Shown here: positions 27,011-35,295 of the stretch, one piece after another | Numbering within the stretch: the stretch's first letter is position 1 | Layout: each line of letters begins with the position of its first letter | Assembly: GCF_005938225.1 (NCBI RefSeq) | Contig: NZ_VCPC01000002.1 | Location: 744,001 to 808,000, forward strand | DNA length: 64,000 bases | Reading direction: 5' to 3' | DNA from: Arenibacterium halophilum | Lineage (GTDB): Bacteria > Pseudomonadota > Alphaproteobacteria > Rhodobacterales > Rhodobacteraceae | The notes under the pieces: model-generated | Told to the model about the DNA's origin: nothing | The model's database searches: none | The model's input: only the letters and a program-made list of their open reading frames with translations | Made by a program: the position numbers and the translations under genes

Positions 27011-27424
27011 ATGTTCAATTATATTTTCTTACCTGAGGATGTTCTTGTTTCTGTCCCGAAAGACATGACCAAATTCAAGTGCCTTATACTCATCGAGCGT
27101 GAAGTAGGTGAGGATTACCGTTACTTGGTCAGCAAAGCTCTTGTGGAAGCTGGATGCCTCTATTCGTTGGCGTGGGGAATTGATTGTTCTGCATGGGATG
27201 ATAGCGTCGATTGGGCCTTTCTGGAGGCCTATGATTTCAAAGCCTTTCCTGAGGAAAAATTCGTCATGACAACTTGGCATGAAAACGAATCTCTCGCGGA
27301 GACGGTGGCGTTTGCAAAACACTGCACCAAATACTCTGAGGTGAAGCTTGAAGATATCTTAGTGCTTGATTTTGCACACCAAGAACGCGGCGACTACATC
27401 AAGAAGCTATACTTGGCCGCTTGA
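27011..27424 (+). CDS. Hypothetical protein, AT-rich orphan (possible DUF7684)
   Basis: 137 residues, soluble, no signal peptide or membrane segment. The middle is acidic and Trp-rich: YSLAWGIDCSAWDDSVDWAF, then KFVMTTWHENES and AETVAFAKH. This pattern reminds me of an uncharacterised family I recall as DUF7684, unchecked. Base composition is clearly lower in GC than its neighbours, and it stands alone between two non-coding stretches, which suggests acquisition by transfer. The start is uncertain: ATG at 27011 lacks a good ribosome site, and ATG at 27065 is possible. No function is proposed. Confidence 0.6.
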   Translation: MFNYIFLPEDVLVSVPKDMTKFKCLILIEREVGEDYRYLVSKALVEAGCLYSLAWGIDCSAWDDSVDWAFLEAYDFKAFPEEKFVMTTWHENESLAETVAFAKHCTKYSEVKLEDILVLDFAHQERGDYIKKLYLAA

Positions 27425-27691
27425 GAGATTCAATTTGTACAGATCGCAGAACCGGTCAATGTGGCCCCCGGTGAACCTTCGCTGCGCATTGCGCTGACGT
27501 TCGAAGTGTGGACAACAGTTGCCTTTGCAGCGGCCGCACCGATAGCTGCTTTTGCAGGTCTTCCCAAAATCGGGGCGCAACTCACCCGGCTGCAGGTAAA
27601 CTCCCCGTGTGTCAGGGTGATTGGGCCGTGGTGTCAACTAGGTGTATGTCATGCAGAGACCATTAAGAAACAGCCCTGGGGAGATTCCGAG

Positions 27692-28192
27692 ATGACGAAC
27701 CCGTACCCGAGCCGACGAACCGTTTTCTCTACCGTGGGGGCCGCGCTTCTTGTCGGTGCCACGGGCCTGCGCCTGCCCGCTCGCGCGCAATCCTTTGAAC
27801 CCACACCGTCGATGCGGGGCGGTTCCAACAATTACCGCCCCGGCGCGCCGATCGTGGACCGGATCGGCAATGGCGGGTTCTGGACCAGCGGAACCGTACG
27901 CCGGGCGGGCGACGGAGCGCCTCTGGCCGGGCGGCGAATTCAGGTCTGGGCCCATACGACAGAAGGCAACGAACGGGACGCACGCTCGCACGGTGCGACG
28001 CTGACCAACGAGGCCGGGGAGTTCCGGATCGAGATGCCGCAGATCGTGCCCGCCTTTGGTCAACCTCACGGGCACCTCGTCTATGATGCCGACTATGATG
28101 ACGGAGGGTTCGAGACGGTCTTTCTGCGACCCGTGATGGAGCGGGCGTCCGACACCAGCCTGCAAGTCGAGTTCGTTCTGCGCCCCGTCTGA
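27692..28192 (+). CDS. Tat-exported intradiol-dioxygenase-like protein
   Basis: 166 residues from the ATG at 27692, which has GGGGAG nine bases upstream. The N-terminus has a twin-arginine signal (SRRTVFSTVGAALLVGATG), so it is folded in the cytoplasm and exported. The rest is a beta-rich domain: GTVRRAGDGAPLAGRRIQVW, TNEAGEFRIEMP, then QPHGHLVYDADYDDGGF, like the intradiol ring-cleavage dioxygenase fold, with His and Tyr residues that could bind metal. It is shorter than catechol dioxygenases. Its stop overlaps the start of a diheme membrane protein (TGATG), so the two are probably partners. Fold call moderate, activity unknown. Confidence 0.65.
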   Translation: MTNPYPSRRTVFSTVGAALLVGATGLRLPARAQSFEPTPSMRGGSNNYRPGAPIVDRIGNGGFWTSGTVRRAGDGAPLAGRRIQVWAHTTEGNERDARSHGATLTNEAGEFRIEMPQIVPAFGQPHGHLVYDADYDDGGFETVFLRPVMERASDTSLQVEFVLRPV

Positions 28193-28776
28193 TGGCCCCG
28201 ATGCGCGGCGCTTTGATATGGTCGGCGCTGGTTTTGGCAATTGCCGTGCCACTGATCGCCGCTGCGCAAAGTCCGCTTTTGCAATGGCGCGACCCGGTTT
28301 ACATCATCGCCGGATTTGCCGGGATCGTCGGCCTTGCACTGCTGCTGGTGCAGTTCCTGTTGATCGCAGGCGTTCTTCCCGGAGTGCCCGCACGGCGCGC
28401 CCATATCTGGACAGGCGCGGGACTGGTGATCGCGGTCTTTCTCCATGTGGCGGGGCTTTGGATAACCAGCCCGCCAGATGTGGTTGACGTTCTGCTGTTC
28501 CGGTCGCCAACACCGTTTTCCGTCTGGGGTGTGGTGGCGATGTGGGCCGTATTTGCCACCGCGGGTCTTGCCGCCTTCCGAAAACGACTGGGGTTGCGCG
28601 CCTGGCGGCTTGGGCACAACGCGGCGGCAGTTGTGATCGTGTCAGGAACGGTCATACATGCCTGGCTTATTCAGGGGGCAATGGAGGTGACGACGAAACT
28701 GGGGCTTTGTCTTGTCGTGGTGGCTGCTGCCGTGTGGGTTCTGCGCCGCCGCCGCGTCTGGCGAATGCTCCGCTGA
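28192..28776 (+). CDS. Ferric-reductase-like transmembrane diheme protein
   Basis: Membrane protein of 194 residues with about six hydrophobic helices. Two helices carry His pairs 14 residues apart: one from HIWTGAGLV to FLHVAG and one from LGHNAAAV to TVIHAW. This is the b-type diheme pattern of the ferric reductase/NADPH oxidase/MsrQ superfamily. There is no FAD/NAD domain, so it would pass electrons from the quinone pool or another carrier. Translational overlap with the Tat-exported protein before it suggests it supplies electrons to that protein. Confidence 0.75.
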   Translation: MAPMRGALIWSALVLAIAVPLIAAAQSPLLQWRDPVYIIAGFAGIVGLALLLVQFLLIAGVLPGVPARRAHIWTGAGLVIAVFLHVAGLWITSPPDVVDVLLFRSPTPFSVWGVVAMWAVFATAGLAAFRKRLGLRAWRLGHNAAAVVIVSGTVIHAWLIQGAMEVTTKLGLCLVVVAAAVWVLRRRRVWRMLR

Positions 28777-28995
28777 TGATTGAGATGTCGGGTTTTTGTT
28801 GCAGGATCATTCATCGCTCTCGGATATTTGATGTTGGCGACTTTTGATCCCGTGGACTCGACCGCCGGTGAAAATAGAACCTTGGCGACAAACGGGCGCA
28901 GAAACAGGCATGCCGCACGCGCATCTAATGTCTATGCGTTCTGACTCTTGATGCTAGAGTTCCGTTAACAGTCAAACTAAACGAAAGCTCCTTCA

Positions 28996-30168
28996 ATGTA
29001 TGCGCTTCGGCAAATCATCCTCGGCTGCGCCTTGCTTGCTGTCGGGCTTTACGTCTGGATCGCTTACGTGCCTGCGGCGCTGCCGTTTCTGAATCGGGTC
29101 GGCCTGCTTGATCTTCTGGGTATAGAGGCTCCGCAAGCCCAGGACGCCGGACCGCAGCGCGGGTCAAGACCTGACAGCGCGGCGCGCGTGGTGACCGAGC
29201 GGGTCGGGGAACGCGTGCTTGCGGATAACATCACGGCCATAGGCAATGGCAGGGCCCGCCGGTCCGTTAGCGTCAGGGCGAACGCCGAAGGCACCGTCAC
29301 CGATCTGGCACTCGAAGCCGGCCAGTATGTGGAAAGCGGCACCGTCATCGTGCAGCTTCAGGATCAGGCGGAACAGATCGCGCTGGAACGTGCGCAGATC
29401 GAGCTGAAGAACAGTGTCGCCGACTCGGAGAGGATCACGCAATTGGCCGCGACAGGCGCCGTCACAGAGGTGCGGATGCTGGAAACCGAACTGGCGCTTC
29501 GAAGCGCGGAACTGGCCGTGCGTCAGGCAGAATTCGATCTGTCGGAACGTCAGATCAGGGCGCCGATTTCCGGGTCGATCGGGATCATCGACCTTGAAGT
29601 GGGCGACCGGGTCAGCCCGCAGGATATCCTTGTCACGATCACCGATCGATCAGACATTCTGATTGATTTCCGTGTTCCCGAACGGGTTGTCGGAAAGATT
29701 GCGATCGGTCAGAGCATTGATGTGACCCCTCTGGGCCTGTCCGAGCGGCCCTTGGTAGGAGAAGTCGCTGCGATTGACGCCGTTGTGGACCGCGCCAGCA
29801 GAACGTTGCTGGTTCGGGGGCGGGTGTCGAACGAGCAGGATATGTTGCGCGATGGAATGGCCTTTTCGGTAAGCCTGTCTTTTCCCGGCGAAACGTTGTT
29901 GTCGGTCGCCCCCCTTGCGCTTCGGTGGTCCAGCACCGGCCCCCACGTCTGGGCCGTTCGCGATGGCGTCGCCGAAGAGGTGCCGGTGGCAATCGTGCAG
30001 CGCAACACCGATGCGGTTCTCGTCACGTCAGATAGCCTGAAACCGGGCGACATGATCGTCACCGAGGGGGTCCAGACCTTGCGGGCAGGGAGCAAGGTAA
30101 CCCCCGTTGCCAAAGAGGAAGAAGCTGCGTCTGCCGGCTTGCTTACGGCGCAAGGGGCTCGGTTGTGA
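28996..30168 (+). CDS. RND efflux periplasmic adaptor subunit (HlyD/MFP family)
   Basis: Membrane-fusion protein of 390 residues, anchored by an N-terminal hydrophobic helix (IILGCALLAVGLYVWIAYV). It has the lipoyl halves VSVRANAEGTVTDLALEAGQ and DLSERQIRAPISGSIG flanking a short helical hairpin, followed by the beta-barrel and membrane-proximal domains. It overlaps the pump gene by four bases (GTGA at 30165-30168). No TolC-like gene follows, so an outer-membrane channel encoded elsewhere must be used. Confidence 0.9.
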   Translation: MYALRQIILGCALLAVGLYVWIAYVPAALPFLNRVGLLDLLGIEAPQAQDAGPQRGSRPDSAARVVTERVGERVLADNITAIGNGRARRSVSVRANAEGTVTDLALEAGQYVESGTVIVQLQDQAEQIALERAQIELKNSVADSERITQLAATGAVTEVRMLETELALRSAELAVRQAEFDLSERQIRAPISGSIGIIDLEVGDRVSPQDILVTITDRSDILIDFRVPERVVGKIAIGQSIDVTPLGLSERPLVGEVAAIDAVVDRASRTLLVRGRVSNEQDMLRDGMAFSVSLSFPGETLLSVAPLALRWSSTGPHVWAVRDGVAEEVPVAIVQRNTDAVLVTSDSLKPGDMIVTEGVQTLRAGSKVTPVAKEEEAASAGLLTAQGARL

Positions 30169-33100
30169 GCGCACCCTCCAAATCCGATGCACCCGGCACG
30201 GCATTGTTCGTCCGCCGGCCAATACTGGCCTTTGTCCTGAACGCGCTTATCGTTCTTGCCGGGGTTGCCGGACTGGTTGGCGCGGAAATTCGCGAGTTGC
30301 CCAATGTGGACCGGCCCGTGGTGACGATCACGACTCCGTTTCCAGGCGCCTCGCCGGAATCCGTCGATCAGGAATTGACGGGTCGGATCGAGGGCGCGGT
30401 CGGGCGGGTGTCCGGGGTGCGCAGCATTTCGTCAAACTCGCGCTTTGGACGCAGCCGTGTCACGGTCGAGTTCAACGACAGCATTGACGTCGACGTCGCC
30501 GCGACAGATGTGCGCGATGCCGTCGCAAGAATTGTCAACGACTTGCCCGAAGACGCGGATCGCCCTGAAGTCGTCAAAGCCGATGCAAACGCGCAGCCTG
30601 TCATGCGGATCGCGGTAATTTCGGACGGGCGTTCGCCGCAGGAACTGACGGCCATTGTACAGGACCGGGTCGAGGATCGGCTGATATCTATCGAAGGGGT
30701 TGCCGACCTTCAGATCTATGGAGACCGCGAGCCGATCTTTCGTGTCGACATCGACCAACTCGAGCTGGCCAGCAGGGGGCTGACGCTGGCGGATATGGAG
30801 AGGGCCCTGTCCAACGTGGCCCTTGATACGCCCGCGGGCGATCTGGCCGGTGACCGCCAGTCCATCAACGTGCGCACGACGGCGAATGTGGCAACGACCG
30901 AGGCATTTGCCGCGCTTGAGCTCATGAACAACGTCACTATCGGCGATGTCGCACAGGTGACCTTGGGCCCCGCACCCGGAGAGACGATCCTGCGTGCCAA
31001 TGGCCAGCAGGGTGTTGGCATCGGTGTCATCCGGCAGTCTACGTCGAACACGCTGGAAATCTCGGAAAGCGTGCACGAGGTTGTCGCCGAGCTGAACCGC
31101 ACCCTTCCCGAAGATGTCGAGGTCATCGTGACGTCCGATGACGCGGTCTTTATCTCCGGGTCGATTGCCGAGGTGCTCAAGACACTTGGGATTGCCGTCG
31201 CCATCGTTGTGGCTGTCATCTTCCTGTTCCTGCGCGATTTTCGTGCAACGCTTATCCCGGCGCTGACCCTTCCGGTGGCGCTGGTCGGCACGCTGGCCGC
31301 GATCTATCTGGCTGGCTTTTCGGTCAATATCCTGACGCTGCTGGCTTTGGTCCTGGCGACCGGAATGGTGGTGGACGATGCCATCGTCGTGCTGGAAAAC
31401 ATCGTTCGGCAGCGTGCGGCCGGAATGGGGCCGCGCGCTGCGGCGGTTCATGGAACATCCCAAGTTTTCTTTGCGGTCGTCACGACAACCGCGACTCTCG
31501 CCGCCGTCTTCGTCCCTTTGTCTTTTCTGCCGGGGCAGGCAGGCGGGTTGTTTCGCGAATTCGGGTTCACGCTGGCCATGTCGGTGCTGCTGTCGTCCAT
31601 CGTCGCGCTTAGCCTGTGTCCGGTTCTTGCCAGTCGATTTCTGACCAAACCGCCGAAGAAAAACGCGACCGGCCCGATGATCTGGCTTGGGACTCGTCTT
31701 ATGCGGCTCTATGAGGCGTCCTTGCGTGCAGCTTTGGCCATGCCCGCCTTGATCGTGCTGATCGCCGTTTTCGTCGCTGCGACCGCCGCCATGATCGCTG
31801 GCGGCATACGGCAGGAACTCACCCCGTCCGAGGATCGCGGTGTCGTGCTGCTGAGCATAACGGCACCGCAGGGGGTGTCATTGGCCTATACGCAGTCCAA
31901 GATGAACGAGATCGAGGAGGCCGTGTCGCCGCTGATCGAAGAGGGTGAGATTTCGCATACCTTCGCCTTCAGTGGATTTAGCGCCGATAACCGCGGGTTC
32001 ATGGTGTTCACACTGGCCAAATGGGAAGACCGAAGCCGGGGGCAGCAGGACATCGTGCGCGATATCAGGGCAAAGCTGTCCGACGTGATCGGCGTGCGTG
32101 CATTCGTGATCCAGCCCAACTCGCTTGGCATCCGTGGCGCGGGCAGGGGCCTTGCCTTCGCCATCACGGGCAGCAGTTACGAGCAACTGGCGGATGCCGC
32201 CGAAGAGATCGTGCAACGCCTGCGCCAGAACCCCGACATGGGGCAGGTTCAACTGGAATATGAACGCACGCAGCCGCAGATCTTTGTTCAGATCGACAGA
32301 TCTCTGGCCGCGGATCTGGATATCGACATCACCGGGCTTGGCCGTGCGCTGCAGGCCATGCTGGACGGCCGCAAGGTCAGTTCGGTGTTCATCGAGGACA
32401 AGAGCTATGACGTCCAGATGCTCTCCACCTCAAATCCGATCAACGATCCGGGCGATCTGGAGAACATTTTCGTCCAGACGGGCAGCGGGCTGATGGTGCC
32501 GATGTCCAGCTTCGTGACGCTTGAGGAACGCGCCATTGCCCCCGAACTTGACCGCGAGGGGCAGAACCGTTCGGTCGAACTGACGGCTGGGCTTACTCCC
32601 GAATTGTCGCTTGGCGATGCGATGACACAAGTCCGCGCGATTGGCGCCGAGGTTCTGTCGGATGAAAACCGGATCGTGCCGCTGGCCGAGGCTGCAACGC
32701 TGGACCAGACAACCTCTGGCCTGCTTGTCACCTTCGGATTTGCGATTCTTGTGGTGTTTCTGGTTCTGGGCGCCCAGTTCGAAAGCTTTATCTCAGCTGT
32801 GGTGGTTATGGCCACGGTCCCGCTTGGCTTGGCCTGCGCGGTCTTTGCACTGCTGCTGACGGGGCAGAGCCTGAATGTCTACAGTCAGATCGGTTTGGTC
32901 ATGCTGATCGGGATCATGGCCAAGAACGGAATTCTGATTGTCGAATTTGCCAATCAGCTGCGTGATAAGGGCCAGTCTGTGCATGATGCGATTCTGGATG
33001 CCGCGACCGTCCGGCTCCGCCCCGTCATGATGACCATGACCTCGACGGTCGTGGGCGGCGTGCCATTGGTGATTTCAACCGGGGCGGGGGCCGAGGCACG

Positions 33101-33266
33101 CGAAGCTCTGGGTTGGGTCATCGTTGGCGGACTTGGTCTGGCGACGCTTTCAACGCTTTACCTGACACCGGTCGCCTACCTGTTGCTGGCCCGGTTCTCG
33201 GCGCCCAAAGCGCGGGAAGAGGCGCGTCTGGAAGAAGAGCTGATCGCGGCCCGCGCCCAAATTTGA
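30165..33266 (+). CDS. RND efflux pump permease (AcrB/HAE1-like)
   Basis: Proton-driven inner-membrane pump of 1033 residues, the usual length, with the 12-helix, two-large-loop plan. It starts with GTG inside the adaptor gene. Family patterns seen are RRPILAFVLNALIVLAGVAG at the start, VLATGMVVDDAIVVLENIVR (helix 4 with the proton-relay Asp pair) and IGLVMLIGIMAKNGILIVEF (helix 10/11). Substrate cannot be inferred and no regulator adjoins the pair. Confidence 0.93.
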   Translation: MSAPSKSDAPGTALFVRRPILAFVLNALIVLAGVAGLVGAEIRELPNVDRPVVTITTPFPGASPESVDQELTGRIEGAVGRVSGVRSISSNSRFGRSRVTVEFNDSIDVDVAATDVRDAVARIVNDLPEDADRPEVVKADANAQPVMRIAVISDGRSPQELTAIVQDRVEDRLISIEGVADLQIYGDREPIFRVDIDQLELASRGLTLADMERALSNVALDTPAGDLAGDRQSINVRTTANVATTEAFAALELMNNVTIGDVAQVTLGPAPGETILRANGQQGVGIGVIRQSTSNTLEISESVHEVVAELNRTLPEDVEVIVTSDDAVFISGSIAEVLKTLGIAVAIVVAVIFLFLRDFRATLIPALTLPVALVGTLAAIYLAGFSVNILTLLALVLATGMVVDDAIVVLENIVRQRAAGMGPRAAAVHGTSQVFFAVVTTTATLAAVFVPLSFLPGQAGGLFREFGFTLAMSVLLSSIVALSLCPVLASRFLTKPPKKNATGPMIWLGTRLMRLYEASLRAALAMPALIVLIAVFVAATAAMIAGGIRQELTPSEDRGVVLLSITAPQGVSLAYTQSKMNEIEEAVSPLIEEGEISHTFAFSGFSADNRGFMVFTLAKWEDRSRGQQDIVRDIRAKLSDVIGVRAFVIQPNSLGIRGAGRGLAFAITGSSYEQLADAAEEIVQRLRQNPDMGQVQLEYERTQPQIFVQIDRSLAADLDIDITGLGRALQAMLDGRKVSSVFIEDKSYDVQMLSTSNPINDPGDLENIFVQTGSGLMVPMSSFVTLEERAIAPELDREGQNRSVELTAGLTPELSLGDAMTQVRAIGAEVLSDENRIVPLAEAATLDQTTSGLLVTFGFAILVVFLVLGAQFESFISAVVVMATVPLGLACAVFALLLTGQSLNVYSQIGLVMLIGIMAKNGILIVEFANQLRDKGQSVHDAILDAATVRLRPVMMTMTSTVVGGVPLVISTGAGAEAREALGWVIVGGLGLATLSTLYLTPVAYLLLARFSAPKAREEARLEEELIAARAQI

Positions 33267-33285
33267 AAACGCAGGTGGCGCTGTA

Positions 33286-33313
33286 TTGGACCAAATCCGT
33301 GTTACCGGTCCAA
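33286..33313. terminator. Inverted repeat between convergent genes
   Basis: TTGGACC (33286-33292) and GGTCCAA (33307-33313) pair perfectly around 14 bases, 19 bp after the RND pump stop and before the convergent PhnD-like gene ends. No T run, so its role as terminator is weakly supported. Confidence 0.3.
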
Positions 33314-33372
33314 ACCTGTCTGATCGGCTTGGAGGGCAAAAGACGGTTCTTGATCCCGGCCGGTGCGGCGCG

Positions 33373-34188
33373 TCACCAAGGCCCGCCAAGTTGCAAGTCG
33401 GTCTGCTCCGCGCGCTCTGCAAGGGCTTCGACAGCGTCGAAATCCGGTTCGGCGAACCGGTCCAGCCCAAGGTTTGCCAGCAGGGCCGCCGCCTCGGGCA
33501 GCTGATGCGACCGAAGCAGGGCCTTCGCAAGATCGGCGGCAACTGCACGGTCAAGCGCCTGCGCCGCAACCAGCATGGGGAAGGGCGCGCGCGCGGTCGT
33601 CGCCACAGTCTTCAGCCCGGCAATCTGGTCCGGGGCGTGGAGCGTCAGCAGCTGCCAGGCATAGGCATCGACCGCACCCGCGTCCGCGCGGCCCGACCGC
33701 AGGGCCTCGACCACTGCGAACGGTGTGACCAGGGGGCCAACCGTTGCAACCCGCGCCAAAGGATCACGCGCGGCAAGAAATTCGCGCGGCGCATTGTAGC
33801 CCGATTGCGAGTCTCGCACGGTCCACGCCCAGCGGGCCTTCGTCAGATCCGCGCCATCCTCGGGGCTGTCCCGCATGACGATCTGGCTGGCGTAGTACGG
33901 CCCGCCTTCCGACCAGCTTTCGGTCGAAACCGGCGCGGCCAACACAAAGGGCCGGGCGTCGCGCGGGCGCTGCTGATAGGGAAAACCACACATGAAGGCG
34001 GCCCCCAAATCTGGCCGCGCCCAAAGCCCATCCAGCGGTGCCGGAGCCTCATAGCCGATGATGTTCAGCCTGTGCCCCGTGGTCTCGGACAACCAATCGA
34101 ACATCGCATCCCACGCCGCCCGCGCAGCCGGTGCCACGTTGTACATGCGCGAACAGGCGACCGGCCCCGTGTCTTGTCGGGGTGTCAT
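33373..34188 (-). CDS. PhnD-like substrate-binding-fold protein without signal peptide
   Basis: 271 residues from the ATG at 34188; a TTG at 34212 overlapping the previous stop is an alternative start. The fold resembles the phosphate/phosphonate binding proteins: a Met-Tyr start (SRMYNVAP), FMCGFPYQQ, the ligand-loop pattern DSQSGYNAPREF and ALRSGRADAGAVDAYAW. No signal peptide or lipobox is visible and there are no ABC permease or ATPase genes nearby, so it may be a cytoplasmic binding or catalytic protein. It is the last gene of a set with an ornithine cyclodeaminase-like and an ammonia-lyase-like gene. Ligand unknown. Confidence 0.7.
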   Translation of the reverse strand: MTPRQDTGPVACSRMYNVAPAARAAWDAMFDWLSETTGHRLNIIGYEAPAPLDGLWARPDLGAAFMCGFPYQQRPRDARPFVLAAPVSTESWSEGGPYYASQIVMRDSPEDGADLTKARWAWTVRDSQSGYNAPREFLAARDPLARVATVGPLVTPFAVVEALRSGRADAGAVDAYAWQLLTLHAPDQIAGLKTVATTARAPFPMLVAAQALDRAVAADLAKALLRSHQLPEAAALLANLGLDRFAEPDFDAVEALAERAEQTDLQLGGPW

Positions 34189-34208
34189 GCGAAGGCCCCG
34201 CTGGGTGT

Positions 34209-35213
34209 TCAACGGAACCGAAGGCGCTGGCCCAGACCCATCGCGCGCGCCTTGTCCACCATGGCGGCCCCAAGCGCGACATCCGTGGATGACAGGCCGC
34301 GGTGCCAGAACAGGATGGTTTCGTCGTCGCTTTCACGTCCCGGGCGGGCGCCACAGGCGATCTGGCCCATCTCGGCATGCAGGGTCTCTTCGGTCACCTT
34401 GCCTTCGTCCACGTGGCGACGCAGGGCGCCGTAGGGGCGGCCGGGCCCGCACTGGCCCCAGTCGTCGACCACGACCTTGTCCATGATGTCTGTCAGGTCG
34501 AACTCCAGCGCGCTCATGGTGCCGTAGGGCACGACAAAGGCGCCTTTCTTGACCCAGGATGTCTTGAACAGGGGGGTCGGCTCGGGCAGGCGGCTGGCCT
34601 CGATCAGAATGTCGGCATCCTTCAGGCAGTCTTCCCAGTTGTCGGTGACGATGATCTTCTTGCCAAGATCCTGCTCCAGCCGCTCGGCAAAGGCATTGCG
34701 GCTTTCGGGACGGCGCGAATGCACGCGGATTTCCTCGAAATCATACAGGTGATCCAGCAGGCGGACATTCCAGTAAGACGTGCCGCGCGCGCCTACATGA
34801 CCTAGGACCTTGCTGTCCTTGCGGGCAAGGTGCTTGGCGCCAATGGCTGTCACCGCGCCGGTGCGCATGTCGGTGATCGCAGTGGCATCGACGATGGCCT
34901 TGGGGATACCGGTTTCCGGATCGAACAAATTCAGCACCGCCAGTTCAGAGGGCAGGCCGTGCTTGTAGTTGTCGACGAAATCGCCAACCACCTTCACACC
35001 GGCATAGCCAAGCGATTTCACATAGCCGCGCAGGACGTTGAAGTGCCCCTTGTCCGAGCTTTCCGGCACAAGGTGAACGCGCGGCTCGATAACGGTTTCC
35101 CCGCGCCCCTGATCGGCCAGCGCTTTTTCGACGGCCGTGAGGATTTCCTCGTCGGTCAGCGCCAGTTCAGCGACGTCGATTGCGTTCAGATAGTCGATCC
35201 AAAGTTCCTGCAT
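34209..35213 (-). CDS. Ornithine cyclodeaminase/mu-crystallin family protein
   Basis: 334 residues. The ATG at 35213 sits eight bases after GGGAG and is preferred to a GTG at 35222. The family's substrate region is KVVGDFVDNYKHGLPSE and the Rossmann nucleotide-binding region is KVLGHVGARGTSYWNVRLLD, with VHSRRPESRNAF after it. Family members include ornithine cyclodeaminase, alanine dehydrogenase and ketimine reductases. Some close relatives carry the database name tyramine oxidase subunit B (recalled, unverified). It lies between the ammonia-lyase-like gene and the PhnD-like gene on the same strand, so it probably acts on an amino or imino acid in a shared pathway. Confidence 0.8.
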   Translation of the reverse strand: MQELWIDYLNAIDVAELALTDEEILTAVEKALADQGRGETVIEPRVHLVPESSDKGHFNVLRGYVKSLGYAGVKVVGDFVDNYKHGLPSELAVLNLFDPETGIPKAIVDATAITDMRTGAVTAIGAKHLARKDSKVLGHVGARGTSYWNVRLLDHLYDFEEIRVHSRRPESRNAFAERLEQDLGKKIIVTDNWEDCLKDADILIEASRLPEPTPLFKTSWVKKGAFVVPYGTMSALEFDLTDIMDKVVVDDWGQCGPGRPYGALRRHVDEGKVTEETLHAEMGQIACGARPGRESDDETILFWHRGLSSTDVALGAAMVDKARAMGLGQRLRFR

Positions 35214-35295
35214 GGTCTTCACTCCCGGGATGGTGTCGTTCTGGAAAAGGGCTGCGCTGGCAGCGCTGCGAGGGCGGTAAGGGGTTCGACGGACT

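Noticed and set aside
28996-33266. RND pair as a complete tripartite efflux system
   Set aside because: No outer-membrane channel gene follows; only adaptor and pump are supported.
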